64,000 nt of DNA from Halorussus rarus (GTDB lineage Archaea; Halobacteriota; Halobacteria; Halobacteriales; Haladaptataceae), in the NCBI RefSeq assembly GCF_003369835.1, contig NZ_QPMJ01000001.1:372001-436000 (forward strand), written 5' to 3'. Shown piece after piece: positions 16,891 through 25,443 of this stretch. The notes beneath the pieces were generated by a model, which saw only the letters and a program-made list of their open reading frames with translations, was not told where the DNA came from and did no database searches. Position 1 is the first letter of the stretch, and every line of letters starts with the position of its first letter. The position numbers were made by a program, and so were the translations under genes.

Positions 16891-17065
16891 GGTGAAGGGT
16901 CGGTGAGTGCTACTACTGCCGTCACATCTGTACCGCACAACACCGCACCGCGACAGCCACGCACCTCCCCAACCGCCTGCGTTGCTCGGCCTTCGGCCTG
17001 CGCTACTCGTCCCTCGCACGCTTGGCGGCCCCTCGGAGGCCGCCAGTGCGCGCCGGTCAGGAGGG
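16891..17065. repeat. Dispersed intergenic repeat family A, copy 2
   Basis: In the 391-base gap 16840-17230, the segment beginning GCGGTGAAGG-like sequence and CTACTGCCGTCAC (16913-16925) parallels 2178-2275 in the same orientation, including the CTCCCCA-ACCGCCTGCG portion. It is followed by palindromic sequence, including a GGCGGCC ... GGCCGCC arm pair near 17021-17043. The rest of the gap holds the leader of the next gene. Confidence 0.65.
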
Positions 17066-17149
17066 CCGGTTGTGCGCGAATCCCCCGACCCGGTAAGAAT
17101 TCGTGCGTGCCGATACCCTTTTGACCCTCCCGCGGGTACCAGTGGTCAC

Positions 17150-17191
17150 ATGGTCGCAGAGACGATGGATCGCGTTCCGCACGAGCAGTAG
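17150..17191 (+). CDS. Possible 13-residue leader peptide
   Basis: ATG 17150 opens MVAETMDRVPHEQ and stops at TAG, 39 bases before the next start. A TATA-like CCTTTTGA lies about 25-32 bases upstream, so the transcript would start close to this ATG. The following gene is then read from an internal site with a GGAGGTG ribosome-binding sequence. Translation of the short ORF is unproven. Confidence 0.3.
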   Translation: MVAETMDRVPHEQ

Positions 17192-17216
17192 ACGAGTAAC
17201 ACGAGTGACTATTACT

Positions 17217-17223
17217 GGAGGTG
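17217..17223 (+). promoter_or_regulatory. Shine-Dalgarno GGAGGTG before GTG 17231
   Basis: A near-perfect anti-16S complement with a 7-base spacer to the GTG. It decides the start and shows that this gene is initiated with a leader, unlike most others here. Confidence 0.6.
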
Positions 17224-17230
17224 TTCGCGA

Positions 17231-18013
17231 GTGCTGACGACTGGCAAGACTATCACAGAGACTGGACTGGACGCCGCCGCGCTCAAACCCGCCGAGTGCG
17301 ACGTATCGCGCGCTGTAGAACTCCCCTTCGAGACGGTCGCCATCGACTACGAGGGGCGCGAGCACTTCCCGGACGAGGCGACGCTCGCCCGCATCGCCTC
17401 CCAGAAGGAGGTTCGCCTGACCACGCCCGTGAGGGCCGACGGGTTCGACCCCCTCGGCGACGACGCCCGATACGAGGCGATCCCCGAGGGCGTCGACCGG
17501 GTCGCGGTCGCGGGCCACCCCGCATACCTCACCGACGAGGAGCGCCGGCGGGCGGTCGCGCCCCGGCTCCGGTCCGCGGTCGAGCGCGACCCCGCCGCGT
17601 GGGTCGGCACCGAGGGCGTCGAGCGGCTGGCGCTCGCGACCGGCGCGACCCAGTTCGAGCTCCTCTCGCGGACCACCGAGCGAGACGTACGGGCGCTCCG
17701 CGCCGCGGGCTTCGACGGCGAACTCGCGGTGTACGCGCCCACCGTCCTCACCGACGACGAGGACGAGGTGCTCGACGCCGTGGGCGGCTACGCCGCCCGC
17801 CGGGGCCCCGTCGCGAAGGCGCTGCCCGAGGGCGCGGCCACCGACCGGACCGCGACCGACCGGGCGCGCGAGGTGCTCTCGGCCGCGGTCCGCGACTACG
17901 CGCTCGTCGGGACGCCCTCCGGCGTCGGCGAGCGCGTCGCGGCGCTGAAGGAGGCCGGCGTCGACCTCGTCGTCGGCTACCCCGCCCGGGGCGTCGAGGA
18001 GTTCCTCGGGTAG
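17231..18013 (+). CDS. Uncharacterised haloarchaeal protein, first gene of a catabolic-looking run
   Basis: A 260-residue soluble acidic protein. I do not recognise a characterised family. The layout suggests an alpha/beta barrel: repeated strand-helix units such as VAIDYEGREHFP, VDRVAVAGHPAYL, AVYAPTVLTDDEDEV and a C-terminal YALVGTPSGVGERVAALKEAGVDLVVGYP. That last stretch resembles the end of luciferase-like flavin or F420 enzymes, but the rest does not support assigning that activity. The GTG start is set by the GGAGGTG at 17217-17223. It is co-oriented with FAH-, creatininase- and DAO-family genes downstream (93-, 100- and -4-base spacing). Confidence 0.7.
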   Translation: MLTTGKTITETGLDAAALKPAECDVSRAVELPFETVAIDYEGREHFPDEATLARIASQKEVRLTTPVRADGFDPLGDDARYEAIPEGVDRVAVAGHPAYLTDEERRRAVAPRLRSAVERDPAAWVGTEGVERLALATGATQFELLSRTTERDVRALRAAGFDGELAVYAPTVLTDDEDEVLDAVGGYAARRGPVAKALPEGAATDRTATDRAREVLSAAVRDYALVGTPSGVGERVAALKEAGVDLVVGYPARGVEEFLG

Positions 18014-18106
18014 CGCGCCGGTCGGCGGGCCGCCGCGACTGACCGGGACCCGCTCGACCCGACCCAGGTCGGTACGCCTTTCCCCTCCGACTCCGAACGC
18101 CGAGCC

Positions 18107-18826
18107 ATGCGACTCGCACGCCTGCTGACGCCGGACGGACCCGTCCGCGGCGAGTACGAGGACGGCGTCGTCCGGGCCGACGACGGCACCTACGAGGTCG
18201 GCCGCGACGGACGCCTCCTCCCGCCGTGCGACCCCTCGGCGCTGTACTGCGTCGGCCGAAACTACGCCGAGACGCTCGACCAGATGGAGTACGAGCGCCC
18301 GGAGGAACCGGACTTCTTCATCAAGCCGCCGACGTCGCTGCTGGCCCACGGCGAGCCGATTCGGTACCCGCCGTTCACCGACGAACTCACCTACGCGGGC
18401 GAACTCGCCGCCGTCATCGGCGAGCGCTGCCGGAACGTCGCGCCCGACGAGGTTTCGACGGTCGTCCGGGGGTACACCGTCATGAACGACGTGGACGCGC
18501 TCGACCAGCAGGGCCGGACCGCCCGCAAGGCGTTCGACGGGTCGGGGCCGCTCGGCCCCTGGATCGAGACCGACGTCGACCCGACCGACCTCGACATGTA
18601 CACAGACGTCGCGGGCGAGCGCCGCCAGGAGGCCAACACCGAGCTGATGCTGTTCGATCCCTACGAGGTCGTCTCGTACATCTCGGAACGGTTCACCCTC
18701 CGGCCGGGCGACGTGGTAGCGTTCGGCAGTCCCGCGAATCCGGGCCTGGTCGAACCCGGCGACGAGGTCCAGATCACCTACGAGGGCGTCGGCACGCTCC
18801 GCAACCAGGTCGTCGCGCCGGAGTAG
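18107..18826 (+). CDS. Fumarylacetoacetate hydrolase family protein
   Basis: A 239-residue FAH-fold hydrolase or hydratase. NYAETLDQMEYERPEEPDFF introduces the substrate lid. FTDELTYAGELAAVIG gives the Glu-x-Glu metal ligands, and VMNDVDALDQQ the metal-binding Asp. RPGDVVAFGSPANPG is the conserved late turn (usually LxxGDVIxTGTPxGVG). Family members cleave or isomerise 2-oxo acids such as fumarylpyruvate, acylpyruvates or homoprotocatechuate products. The unusual AFGSPANPG in place of TGTP suggests a substrate shift. ATG 18107 is used. Confidence 0.87.
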   Translation: MRLARLLTPDGPVRGEYEDGVVRADDGTYEVGRDGRLLPPCDPSALYCVGRNYAETLDQMEYERPEEPDFFIKPPTSLLAHGEPIRYPPFTDELTYAGELAAVIGERCRNVAPDEVSTVVRGYTVMNDVDALDQQGRTARKAFDGSGPLGPWIETDVDPTDLDMYTDVAGERRQEANTELMLFDPYEVVSYISERFTLRPGDVVAFGSPANPGLVEPGDEVQITYEGVGTLRNQVVAPE

Positions 18827-18926
18827 CGACTGCTCTCGTCCCACCCTGTGGCTCGCACCTTCTCGGTTCCCCGCCTCCATTTCCGCCGGGCACACCTCTA
18901 AGTGGGCGCTCGTCAATCCCTCGGCC

Positions 18927-19697
18927 ATGAGTCGCTCGCATCTCCACGAACACACCACGACGACCGCGGCCGACGCCCTCACCGAGGCCGAGGTGGCGGT
19001 GCTGCCGACCGGCAGCGTCGAGCAGCACGGCCCCGCGCTCCCGCTGGGGACCGACTTCCTCGCGGCCCGCGCGGTGGCCGAGACGGCTGCCGACCGCGAC
19101 GATACGGTTCTGCTCCCGCCGATTCCGGTCGGCGTGAGCGCCCACCACCGCCAGTTCGACGGGACGCTCTGGACTGACCCCGAGACCTTCGAGGCGTACG
19201 TCGCCGACATCGTCGCGAGTCTCGCCGAGCACGGCGTGCGGAAGGCGGTCGTCGTCAACGGTCACGGCGGCAATTCGGACGCGCTCCGGCGGGCCGCCCG
19301 CGGTCTCCGCGACGAGGAGGTCGCCTTCGCGACGCCGTGGAACTGGTGGGCCAACCTCGACGCGCTCATCGAGGCGGAACTCGACACCTCGCTGGGCCAC
19401 GCCGACGCGGTCGAGACCAGCGTGATGCTCGCGGTCGCGGGCGACCTCGTGCGCGAGGCGGCCCTCGAAGACGCCGAGGAGCGCGGCGCCGACTCGTGGG
19501 GCAAATCAGTTCGGGGCGCCCCGGTCGGCTTCGACACCGTCGACTTCACCGACAGCGGCGCGGTCGGCGAACCCACCGAGGGGTCGCGAGAGGTCGGCGA
19601 GAAGCTGCTCGACCACGCGAGCGACGACCTCGCGGCCTTAGTCGACTGGCTGGCCGAGCGCGACGTGGCGGACCTCTGGCCGAGGGAGCACCGATGA
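18927..19697 (+). CDS. Creatininase family amidohydrolase
   Basis: A 256-residue metal-dependent amidase of the creatininase/FAPy deformylase/mycofactocin-peptidase superfamily. Metal ligands are visible in GSVEQHGPALPLGTD (Glu, His and Asp), VVNGHGGNSDAL and GHADAVETSVML. The length is typical. It overlaps the following oxidase gene by four bases (ATGA), indicating translational coupling. Possible activities include creatininase, a ring-opening amidase or a peptide-trimming enzyme. The coupling to an amino acid oxidase favours amine or amino acid catabolism, as an inference. Confidence 0.87.
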   Translation: MSRSHLHEHTTTTAADALTEAEVAVLPTGSVEQHGPALPLGTDFLAARAVAETAADRDDTVLLPPIPVGVSAHHRQFDGTLWTDPETFEAYVADIVASLAEHGVRKAVVVNGHGGNSDALRRAARGLRDEEVAFATPWNWWANLDALIEAELDTSLGHADAVETSVMLAVAGDLVREAALEDAEERGADSWGKSVRGAPVGFDTVDFTDSGAVGEPTEGSREVGEKLLDHASDDLAALVDWLAERDVADLWPREHR

Positions 19698-20842
19698 GAG
19701 TCGCGGTGATCGGCGGCGGCGCGGTCGGCGTCACCGCGGCCTACGACCTCGCGCGCCGGGACGCCGAGGTCGTCCTCTACGAGAAGGGCGAGGTCGGCGG
19801 CGCGAGCACCGGCCGGGCGGCCGGCATCCTCTACGACGCCTTCGCAGCGACCGAGGACGCCCGGGTCGGCGCGCGGGCGATGGAGCGGTTCCGGGAGTTC
19901 TCGGGCGAGGGCGACTTCGAGTTCCGCGAGACGCCGTACGTCTGGTTCGCCCGCGAGGGCGACGAGAAGCGCGCCGAGCGCATCCGCGAGCAGGTGCCCC
20001 GGATGCGCGAGCGGGGCCGGGACGTCTCGTTCGCAGGTGCAACGACCCTCCGTGAGCGCTTCCCCGCGGTCGAGTGGGACGACGTGGGCGTCGCCGCAAT
20101 CGCGGAGAACGCCGGCTGCACCGACCCGGGGAGCTACGCCGACCTGCTCGCCGAGAAGGCCCGGGCCGCTGGCGCAGAGATCCGGACCGGCGTCGAGGCT
20201 CGAATCGACGCCGCGGACGTCGCGGTCGCGGGCGTCGACGGCGAGGGCGCTGGCGGAGGAGACGCCGGCCGCGACCGCGAATCTTTCGACGCGATCCTCG
20301 TCGCCGCCGGTGCCCACACCAAGCGGTTGCTGGCCATCGCCGGCATCCCGGTCCCGCTCAAACCCTATCGGGTCCAGGCGCTCACCGCCGGCCTCGCCGA
20401 CCGGACGCGGGCCGCCCTGCCGATGTGCTACGACGCGACCGGGGGCTACTACCTCCGGCCCCACCCCGGTGGGTTGCTGGCGGGCGACGGCACCGAGGAG
20501 GTCGAGAGCGACCCCGACGACTGGAAGCGCGACGCCGACCGGGAGTTCCGCGCGGTGACCCGCGACCGGCTCGCCCGCCGGCTCGGCGGGTTCGGCGCTG
20601 TCCGCGAGTCGTGGGCCGGGCTCTGCGTGGCGACGCCCGACCGCGACCCCCTGCTCGGCGAACTCCGCGACGGCCTCCACGTCGCGGCCGGGTGGCAGGG
20701 CCACGGGTTCATGCGCGCGCCGGCGCTCGGCGAGGCGGCCGCCGAGTCGGTGCTGGGCGACGACCCCGTGCCCGGGTTCGCCCCGACCCGCTTCGACGGC
20801 GACGAGGAGTTCGACGTCGTCGAGGGGATGGCGGTCGAGTAG
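19694..20842 (+). CDS. FAD-dependent amine/amino acid oxidase (DAO family)
   Basis: A 382-residue flavoenzyme of the D-amino acid/glycine/sarcosine oxidase family. The dinucleotide fold is at the N-terminus, RVAVIGGGAVGVTAAYDLA, and the family C-terminal motif is GWQGHGFMRAPALGEAAAE. GASTGRAAGILY matches the FAD adenine and pyrophosphate region. A central glycine/acid insert (GEGAGGGDAGRDRE) is probably a surface loop. It starts inside the stop codon of the creatininase gene. A sarcosine or secondary-amine substrate would fit that partner, but oxidase versus dehydrogenase cannot be distinguished. Confidence 0.88.
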   Translation: MRVAVIGGGAVGVTAAYDLARRDAEVVLYEKGEVGGASTGRAAGILYDAFAATEDARVGARAMERFREFSGEGDFEFRETPYVWFAREGDEKRAERIREQVPRMRERGRDVSFAGATTLRERFPAVEWDDVGVAAIAENAGCTDPGSYADLLAEKARAAGAEIRTGVEARIDAADVAVAGVDGEGAGGGDAGRDRESFDAILVAAGAHTKRLLAIAGIPVPLKPYRVQALTAGLADRTRAALPMCYDATGGYYLRPHPGGLLAGDGTEEVESDPDDWKRDADREFRAVTRDRLARRLGGFGAVRESWAGLCVATPDRDPLLGELRDGLHVAAGWQGHGFMRAPALGEAAAESVLGDDPVPGFAPTRFDGDEEFDVVEGMAVE

Positions 20843-20875
20843 CGACGACGCGGTCGCCGGAAAACCCCGTCTCGA

Positions 20876-23041
20876 CTATCGTTCCGTCTCTACCGTCGTC
20901 CGGACGTCCCGCGAGGACCGGGCCACCTCGATAGTGTAGGTCCCGGCGTCGGTGACCCATCCGTCGTCGGAGTCGTAGCGGGCGAACGCCCGGGCGGCGA
21001 GGTCGATCTCCACGGTCCGGGTCTCCCCCGCATCGAGGCCGACCGCGGTTGCGCCGGCGAGTTCCCGGACCGGTCGCGCGACGCCCTCCGGCGCCTCCGG
21101 CGGCCGGACGTAGGCCTGCACGACCTCGCGGCCGGGTCGCTCGGCGCGGTTCTCGACGGTGACGCGTACCGACTCGCCGTCCGCCTCGGCCCCGCCGTAC
21201 CGGAAGTCGGCGTACGAGTGGCCGTGGCCGAACGGGTAGGTCGGTTCGACGTCCGCGGCGTCGAAGTGGCGGTAGCCGACGAACAGCCCCTCCGAGTAGT
21301 CGGCCGCGCCGTCGACGCCGGGGTACTGGGCCTCGTCGGCCGCGGGGTATGCCTCCTCGGGCGCGAAGGTGACCGGGAGGCGACCGCCGGGGTCGCTGTC
21401 GCCGTACAGCACGTCGGCGAGCGCGGCGCCGTGGGCCTGCCCGGGGTACCACGCCGCGAGCAGGGCGTCGACGTCGTCGCGCCACGGGAGTTCGACGGGG
21501 CCGCCCGCGTTGACCACGGCGACCGTGCGGTCGGCCGCCTCGGCGACGGCTTCGACCAGTTCGTCCTGCCGGCCGGGCAGTCGGAGGTCGTCGCGGTCCC
21601 GGGCCTCGGTGGTGGCGTCGCGCACGACGACCACGGCGACGTCGGCCGCTTCGGCGGCCGCGACCGCCTCGTCGATGGAGGGGTCCGGGTCGGGATCGGG
21701 GTCGGCCGCGACGCCGTCGCGCTCCTCCTCGCCGTCGACGAAGGGCAGCAGGTCGAACAGCGAGACGTCCTCGATCTCGGGGACGCCGCGCGCGACGATC
21801 ACCTCGCCCTCGGCGCGGGCGGTGACGCCATCCCCTGGGCTGACGGCCCGGAACGGCGTCGTCTCCGAAGAGCCGCCCCCGCCGAGGGTCGCCTCGTGGA
21901 CGTTCGGCCCGACGAGCGCGACGTCCGTCTCGTCGTCGAGCGGCAGGACGCAGTCGTTTTCGAGCAGGACCGTCCCCCGGGCGGCGATGCGCTCGGCGAG
22001 CTCCCGGTGCTCGGGCGCGTCCAGCGCGCCGTCGTCGCGGTCCCCGTCGAGCAGTCCGATGCGCTCCATCTGGCCGAGGACGCGAGCGACCATGTCGTCG
22101 AGGCGCTCGGCGGGGACCGTCCCCTCGTCGACCGCCTCGGACAGCGGCTCGCCGAAGAGGCCGGCCTTCGTCGGGTTCGGGACGCCGTCGATCGAGTCGA
22201 GGTCCGCGTCCGGCGCGTCGTCCGGAACGTGGTCGGCGTCTGCGTCGGCATCACCGGCCGCGTCCGGCGCGCCTTCGAGTTCCGCCACGGAGACGCCGGG
22301 CATCTCGACGTCGAGGCCGGCGGTGGCCGCGCCGACGGTGCTCTCGACCCCGTACCAGTCCGAGACGACGTAGCCGTCGAACCCCCACTCCTCCTTGAGG
22401 ACGTCCGTGACCAGCCGGCGGTGGTCGCTCACGTGGGTCCCGTTCACCCGGTTGTAGGCGGTCATCACCGACCCGACCCCGGCCTCGACCGCGGCGCGGA
22501 ACGCCGGCAGGTAGAGCTCGCGGAGCGTCCGCTCGTCGATCTCGGCGCTGACCTCGGTGCGGTGGTGCTCCTGGTTGTTGGCAACGTAGTGCTTCACCGT
22601 GGCGATGACGTCCTCGTCCTGGATCCCCTCGACGACGCCAGCGGTCACGCCGGCCGCCAGCCGGGGGTCCTCGGAGAAGTACTCGAAGTTCCGGCCGCAG
22701 TGGGGCACCCGGACGAGGTTGGTCCCCGGCGCGAGCAGCGCGTCCTGGTCGTGGGCCTTCGCCTCGCGGGCCATCGCCGCGCCCTGCTCGCGGGCGAGGT
22801 CCGGATCGAACGTCGCCGCCAGCGCCAGCGAGGCGGGGAAGGCGGTGGCTCGCTCGCCCTCGGCGCGCACGCCCAGCGGCCCGTCGACCAGCCGGAACTC
22901 GGGGACGTCCAGGCGGTCGACGCCGGGCAGGTAGCCCGTCGCGGTCCCCGCCGGGTCCGTCGCGCCCCGGACCAGCCGGAGCTTCTCGTCGCGGGTGAGT
23001 TCGTCCACCAGCCGCTCGACTCGGTCGGTCGTGTCGGCCAT
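20876..23041 (-). CDS. Glycoside hydrolase family 3 beta-glucosidase
   Basis: A 721-residue GH3 enzyme. The N-terminal barrel includes the catalytic nucleophile in YVVSDWYGVEST near residue 240 (SDW motif). KHYVANNQEHHRTEVSAEID is the substrate-binding KHxxxN segment. A second alpha/beta domain follows (ARGTVLLENDCVLPL), and the C-terminus is a fibronectin type III-like domain (VRVTVENRAERPGREVVQAY). Two acidic inserts (near 255-285 and 420-450, rich in Asp, Pro and Ala) look like halophilic loop expansions. There is no signal peptide, so it is probably cytoplasmic and acts on imported oligosaccharides. It is convergent with the oxidase gene. Confidence 0.93.
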   Translation of the reverse strand: MADTTDRVERLVDELTRDEKLRLVRGATDPAGTATGYLPGVDRLDVPEFRLVDGPLGVRAEGERATAFPASLALAATFDPDLAREQGAAMAREAKAHDQDALLAPGTNLVRVPHCGRNFEYFSEDPRLAAGVTAGVVEGIQDEDVIATVKHYVANNQEHHRTEVSAEIDERTLRELYLPAFRAAVEAGVGSVMTAYNRVNGTHVSDHRRLVTDVLKEEWGFDGYVVSDWYGVESTVGAATAGLDVEMPGVSVAELEGAPDAAGDADADADHVPDDAPDADLDSIDGVPNPTKAGLFGEPLSEAVDEGTVPAERLDDMVARVLGQMERIGLLDGDRDDGALDAPEHRELAERIAARGTVLLENDCVLPLDDETDVALVGPNVHEATLGGGGSSETTPFRAVSPGDGVTARAEGEVIVARGVPEIEDVSLFDLLPFVDGEEERDGVAADPDPDPDPSIDEAVAAAEAADVAVVVVRDATTEARDRDDLRLPGRQDELVEAVAEAADRTVAVVNAGGPVELPWRDDVDALLAAWYPGQAHGAALADVLYGDSDPGGRLPVTFAPEEAYPAADEAQYPGVDGAADYSEGLFVGYRHFDAADVEPTYPFGHGHSYADFRYGGAEADGESVRVTVENRAERPGREVVQAYVRPPEAPEGVARPVRELAGATAVGLDAGETRTVEIDLAARAFARYDSDDGWVTDAGTYTIEVARSSRDVRTTVETER

Positions 23042-23152
23042 GTATAACGGTCCGGCGACTGACGGTTAGATGTTGGCGTAGGAGCAAAGGATGGCGGTCC
23101 GCGAGCCGCCGGACTCTCGGGTCGGCGCGGGGAGAGAACCGCAGGTGTCGGC

Positions 23153-23569
23153 TTACGCCTCGACCGACTCGGACGGGGCGTCCCCGGTCGACTGCTCCTG
23201 CTTGGGCACGCGGACCCGGAGGGTGCCGTGCTCGGTCAGGGTCGCCGACGCCGCGCTGGCGTCGACCACGGCGTCGGCGGGGAGGTCGGCCCGGCCGTCC
23301 AGCGAGAGCCCCCGGCCCGGGAACAGCATCTCGAACCCCTCGTAGAAGTCCCTGAAGCGGTCGATCCGGACGTGGACCGCGCCGTCGGCGTACCGGACCT
23401 GGACGTCGCTGCCCGTGGCGCCGGGCGCGTCGAACACCACGAGGTAGGCGTCGTCGCTCTCCAGCAGGTCCACCGGCAGGGGCTTTGACTCCTGGACCTT
23501 GCCGGCGGCCCGGCCGACCCGCTGGAGGACCGCGCTCCCGACCGACCGGCCGATGTCCCGGAGCGTCAT
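23153..23569 (-). CDS. Hsp20/alpha-crystallin family small heat-shock protein
   Basis: A 138-residue protein with a 25-residue N-terminal arm and an alpha-crystallin-like beta-sandwich: DDAYLVVFDAPGATGSDVQV, GAVHVRIDRFRD, DASAASATLTEHGTLRVRVPK. The usual GxLxxxxP pattern near the end appears as HGTLRVRVPK. The start overlaps the stop of the upstream zinc protein gene (ATGA), so they form a two-gene operon. It would act as an ATP-independent holdase. The I-x-I tail motif is not evident in the acidic C-terminus (GDAPSESVEA). Confidence 0.85.
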   Translation of the reverse strand: MTLRDIGRSVGSAVLQRVGRAAGKVQESKPLPVDLLESDDAYLVVFDAPGATGSDVQVRYADGAVHVRIDRFRDFYEGFEMLFPGRGLSLDGRADLPADAVVDASAASATLTEHGTLRVRVPKQEQSTGDAPSESVEA

Positions 23570-23724
23570 AGCTCGATGGCCTCGAGGCAGTCGGTTCCGC
23601 CGCAGTACGGACACTGGAAGTCCGAGATGCCGACGTCGTCGGGCATGTCGTAGGTGTAGTGCATCTCGAACATGTCCATCTCGCAGTCGTCGTTCGTACA
23701 CTTCGCTTCGAGCGTGGCGGGCAT
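23566..23724 (-). CDS. Small double-CxxC zinc protein coupled to Hsp20
   Basis: A 52-residue protein. The first metal pair is CTNDDC and the second CPYCGG, a CPxCG-type knuckle, around an acidic HYTYDMPDDVG core. ATG 23724 is set by a GTTTATGG box on the minus strand, 23-30 bases upstream, and matches a leaderless start. The TGA overlaps the Hsp20 ATG by four bases, so the two are translated together. This links a zinc micro-protein to a heat-shock protein; its action is unknown. Confidence 0.78.
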   Translation of the reverse strand: MPATLEAKCTNDDCEMDMFEMHYTYDMPDDVGISDFQCPYCGGTDCLEAIEL

Positions 23725-23910
23725 GTCCGAAACTAACGCCCGAGCGACCATAAACGGGAGGGCTTCGGCGAATTCGGGCCGCGACGACGCCGGGGCGGTC
23801 CTCCGCCGCCCGGCGGTTTGACCGAAATGTTACAGCTACGTCTGTAGAGGGGCCAGGAGAGCCGTGGCGCCCGTCCCGAAGCCGTCTCCGCCGTAACTCG
23901 AAGGCCGACC

Positions 23911-25443
23911 TCAATCGTCGCGGCCCTCTCCCCGGTCCTCGCCGCGGCCGTTTCCTCTTCCTCGTCCCTTACCGCGACCGTTTCCGCGGCCCCGTTCGCG
24001 ACCGTTTCCGCGCTCCTCTCCGCGACCATTTCCCCGTCCGCGTCCTCGGCCGTTACCGGGGCCCTCGTCGTCTTCTCGTCCGCGACCGTCGTCCCGGCGC
24101 TCTCCCTCGCGTCTCGGGTGGTCCTCTTCGTCCCGCTCCGAGTCGGCGGCGTCGTCCCCGTCTCGACCCTCACGTTCATCGTCTCCGCCTCGGTCCTCAC
24201 CCTCGTCGCGTTCGTCATCTCCCTCCGCTTCTTCGCGCCGCTCGCGTTCGTCGTCGTCCTCGTCTTCCTTCCCCTCCTCGCTCTCGTCCTCGTCGTCGCC
24301 GTTCGGAACGAGTCGGAGGTCGGCGGTCGCGACGACCGGGCGGCCGTTCGCCGTCTTGCCGGTCAGTTCGAGCCGCTCGGTCTCCCAGTCGATACCGGTC
24401 GCGTCCATCCAGAAGTGGAACTTGAGGTCCCGGTAGCCGTCGGCGTCGGCGTCAGTCGCGATGCGCTTGACCGGACTGGCCTTCCCCGGCCGGAGCTCGA
24501 CGCTCCCGGGTTCGAGCGCGGTGGCGTCGAACGCGTCGGTCGACCGGACCACGACCGGCAGCCGACCGTGACTGCGGGGGTTGACCTTGCCCGGGACGAC
24601 GGTCAGGTCGGCCGTGATCGGTTCCGAGGCGTCCTCCTCCTCCTCCTCTGTCGTCTCTTCTTCGGCCGTGGTCTCTTCCTCGGTCGTCTCGCGCCGGGTC
24701 GTCGTTGTCGCGGTCGTCGTCTCGCCGCAGGTCCCCGGGCGAATCGTGAGGGGCTCGTCCAGCGCCAGCGACACGCGCTCGGGCGAGTCCCGGTCGCCCG
24801 AGAGCACCTCCCAGTCGGTGATCTCGCCCTCGTAGTGGTCGCCGTACAGTTCCGCGGCCTCGTTGAACGCCGGGGCTATCGTCACCGCGAAGGACTCGCC
24901 GAGCGGGCGGTAGGCCCCGCCGTCGGACCGGCCGTCGGCCCACGTCCAGTCGACCGACCACCCCTCGGCGGTCCGGTCGAAGGTGTCGTAGTTGCTCGCG
25001 GCGTCGTAGTCGTCGTCGCCGACCACCCACGATCCGCGGTCGGGGTGCTCGAAGGCGAGGTCGAAGCTGACCGCCCCGCCCGAAGTCCCGTCGTCGAGTT
25101 CGTCGTGGACGACGACCAGGCTCAGCCCTTCGGGGCCGTCGTAGAGGAAGCAGATGCTCGTCTCCGGGCGCTGGAGGTCTGTCGTGCCGTAGGAGCTGTA
25201 CTTAGCCCCCGACGGCGACGTGTAGGGCGTCCGGTAGTCGTAGAACGCCTCGACCGTCTCGTCGCCGGAGAGCGGCGTGATGGGGACGCAGCGGTCGCCC
25301 TGCTCGACGACGAACCCGGTCTCCGGGGCGTCGAGTCGGGCGAGCGACCCGCGCGCCAGGCCGGCGCCGCCGATGCCGGTCGCCAGCGCCGCCAGCACGC
25401 CGCGTCGCTCGAAGCCGTCGGTGGTGGAGTCTCGGTCGGACAT
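23911..25443 (-). CDS. Tat-exported surface protein with acidic linker and Arg/Gly-rich tail
   Basis: A 510-residue secreted protein. The N-terminal FERRGVLAALATGIGGAGLA is a twin-arginine-type signal. Residues about 40-215 form a domain with RTPYTSPSGAKYSSYGTTD and DLAFEHPDRGSWVVG, of a type seen in other haloarchaeal secreted proteins. A Thr/Glu linker (EETTAEEETTEEEEE) follows. Residues about 270-375 match a widespread secreted beta-domain pattern (NPRSHGRLPVVVRSTDAFD, DADADGYRDLKFHFW). The last 130 residues are first Asp/Glu-rich and then dominated by GNGRG/GRGRG units. A basic RG tail is very unusual in this acidic proteome. Start ATG 25443 is just before the signal. Function unknown. 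Confidence 0.8.
   Translation of the reverse strand: MSDRDSTTDGFERRGVLAALATGIGGAGLARGSLARLDAPETGFVVEQGDRCVPITPLSGDETVEAFYDYRTPYTSPSGAKYSSYGTTDLQRPETSICFLYDGPEGLSLVVVHDELDDGTSGGAVSFDLAFEHPDRGSWVVGDDDYDAASNYDTFDRTAEGWSVDWTWADGRSDGGAYRPLGESFAVTIAPAFNEAAELYGDHYEGEITDWEVLSGDRDSPERVSLALDEPLTIRPGTCGETTTATTTTRRETTEEETTAEEETTEEEEEDASEPITADLTVVPGKVNPRSHGRLPVVVRSTDAFDATALEPGSVELRPGKASPVKRIATDADADGYRDLKFHFWMDATGIDWETERLELTGKTANGRPVVATADLRLVPNGDDEDESEEGKEDEDDDERERREEAEGDDERDEGEDRGGDDEREGRDGDDAADSERDEEDHPRREGERRDDGRGREDDEGPGNGRGRGRGNGRGEERGNGRERGRGNGRGKGRGRGNGRGEDRGEGRDD

Noticed and set aside
24600-24720. Microsatellite-like CTC/TCG run as a phase-variation tract
   Set aside because: The run encodes the Thr/Glu linker of the exported protein; codons are mixed, so slippage potential appears limited.
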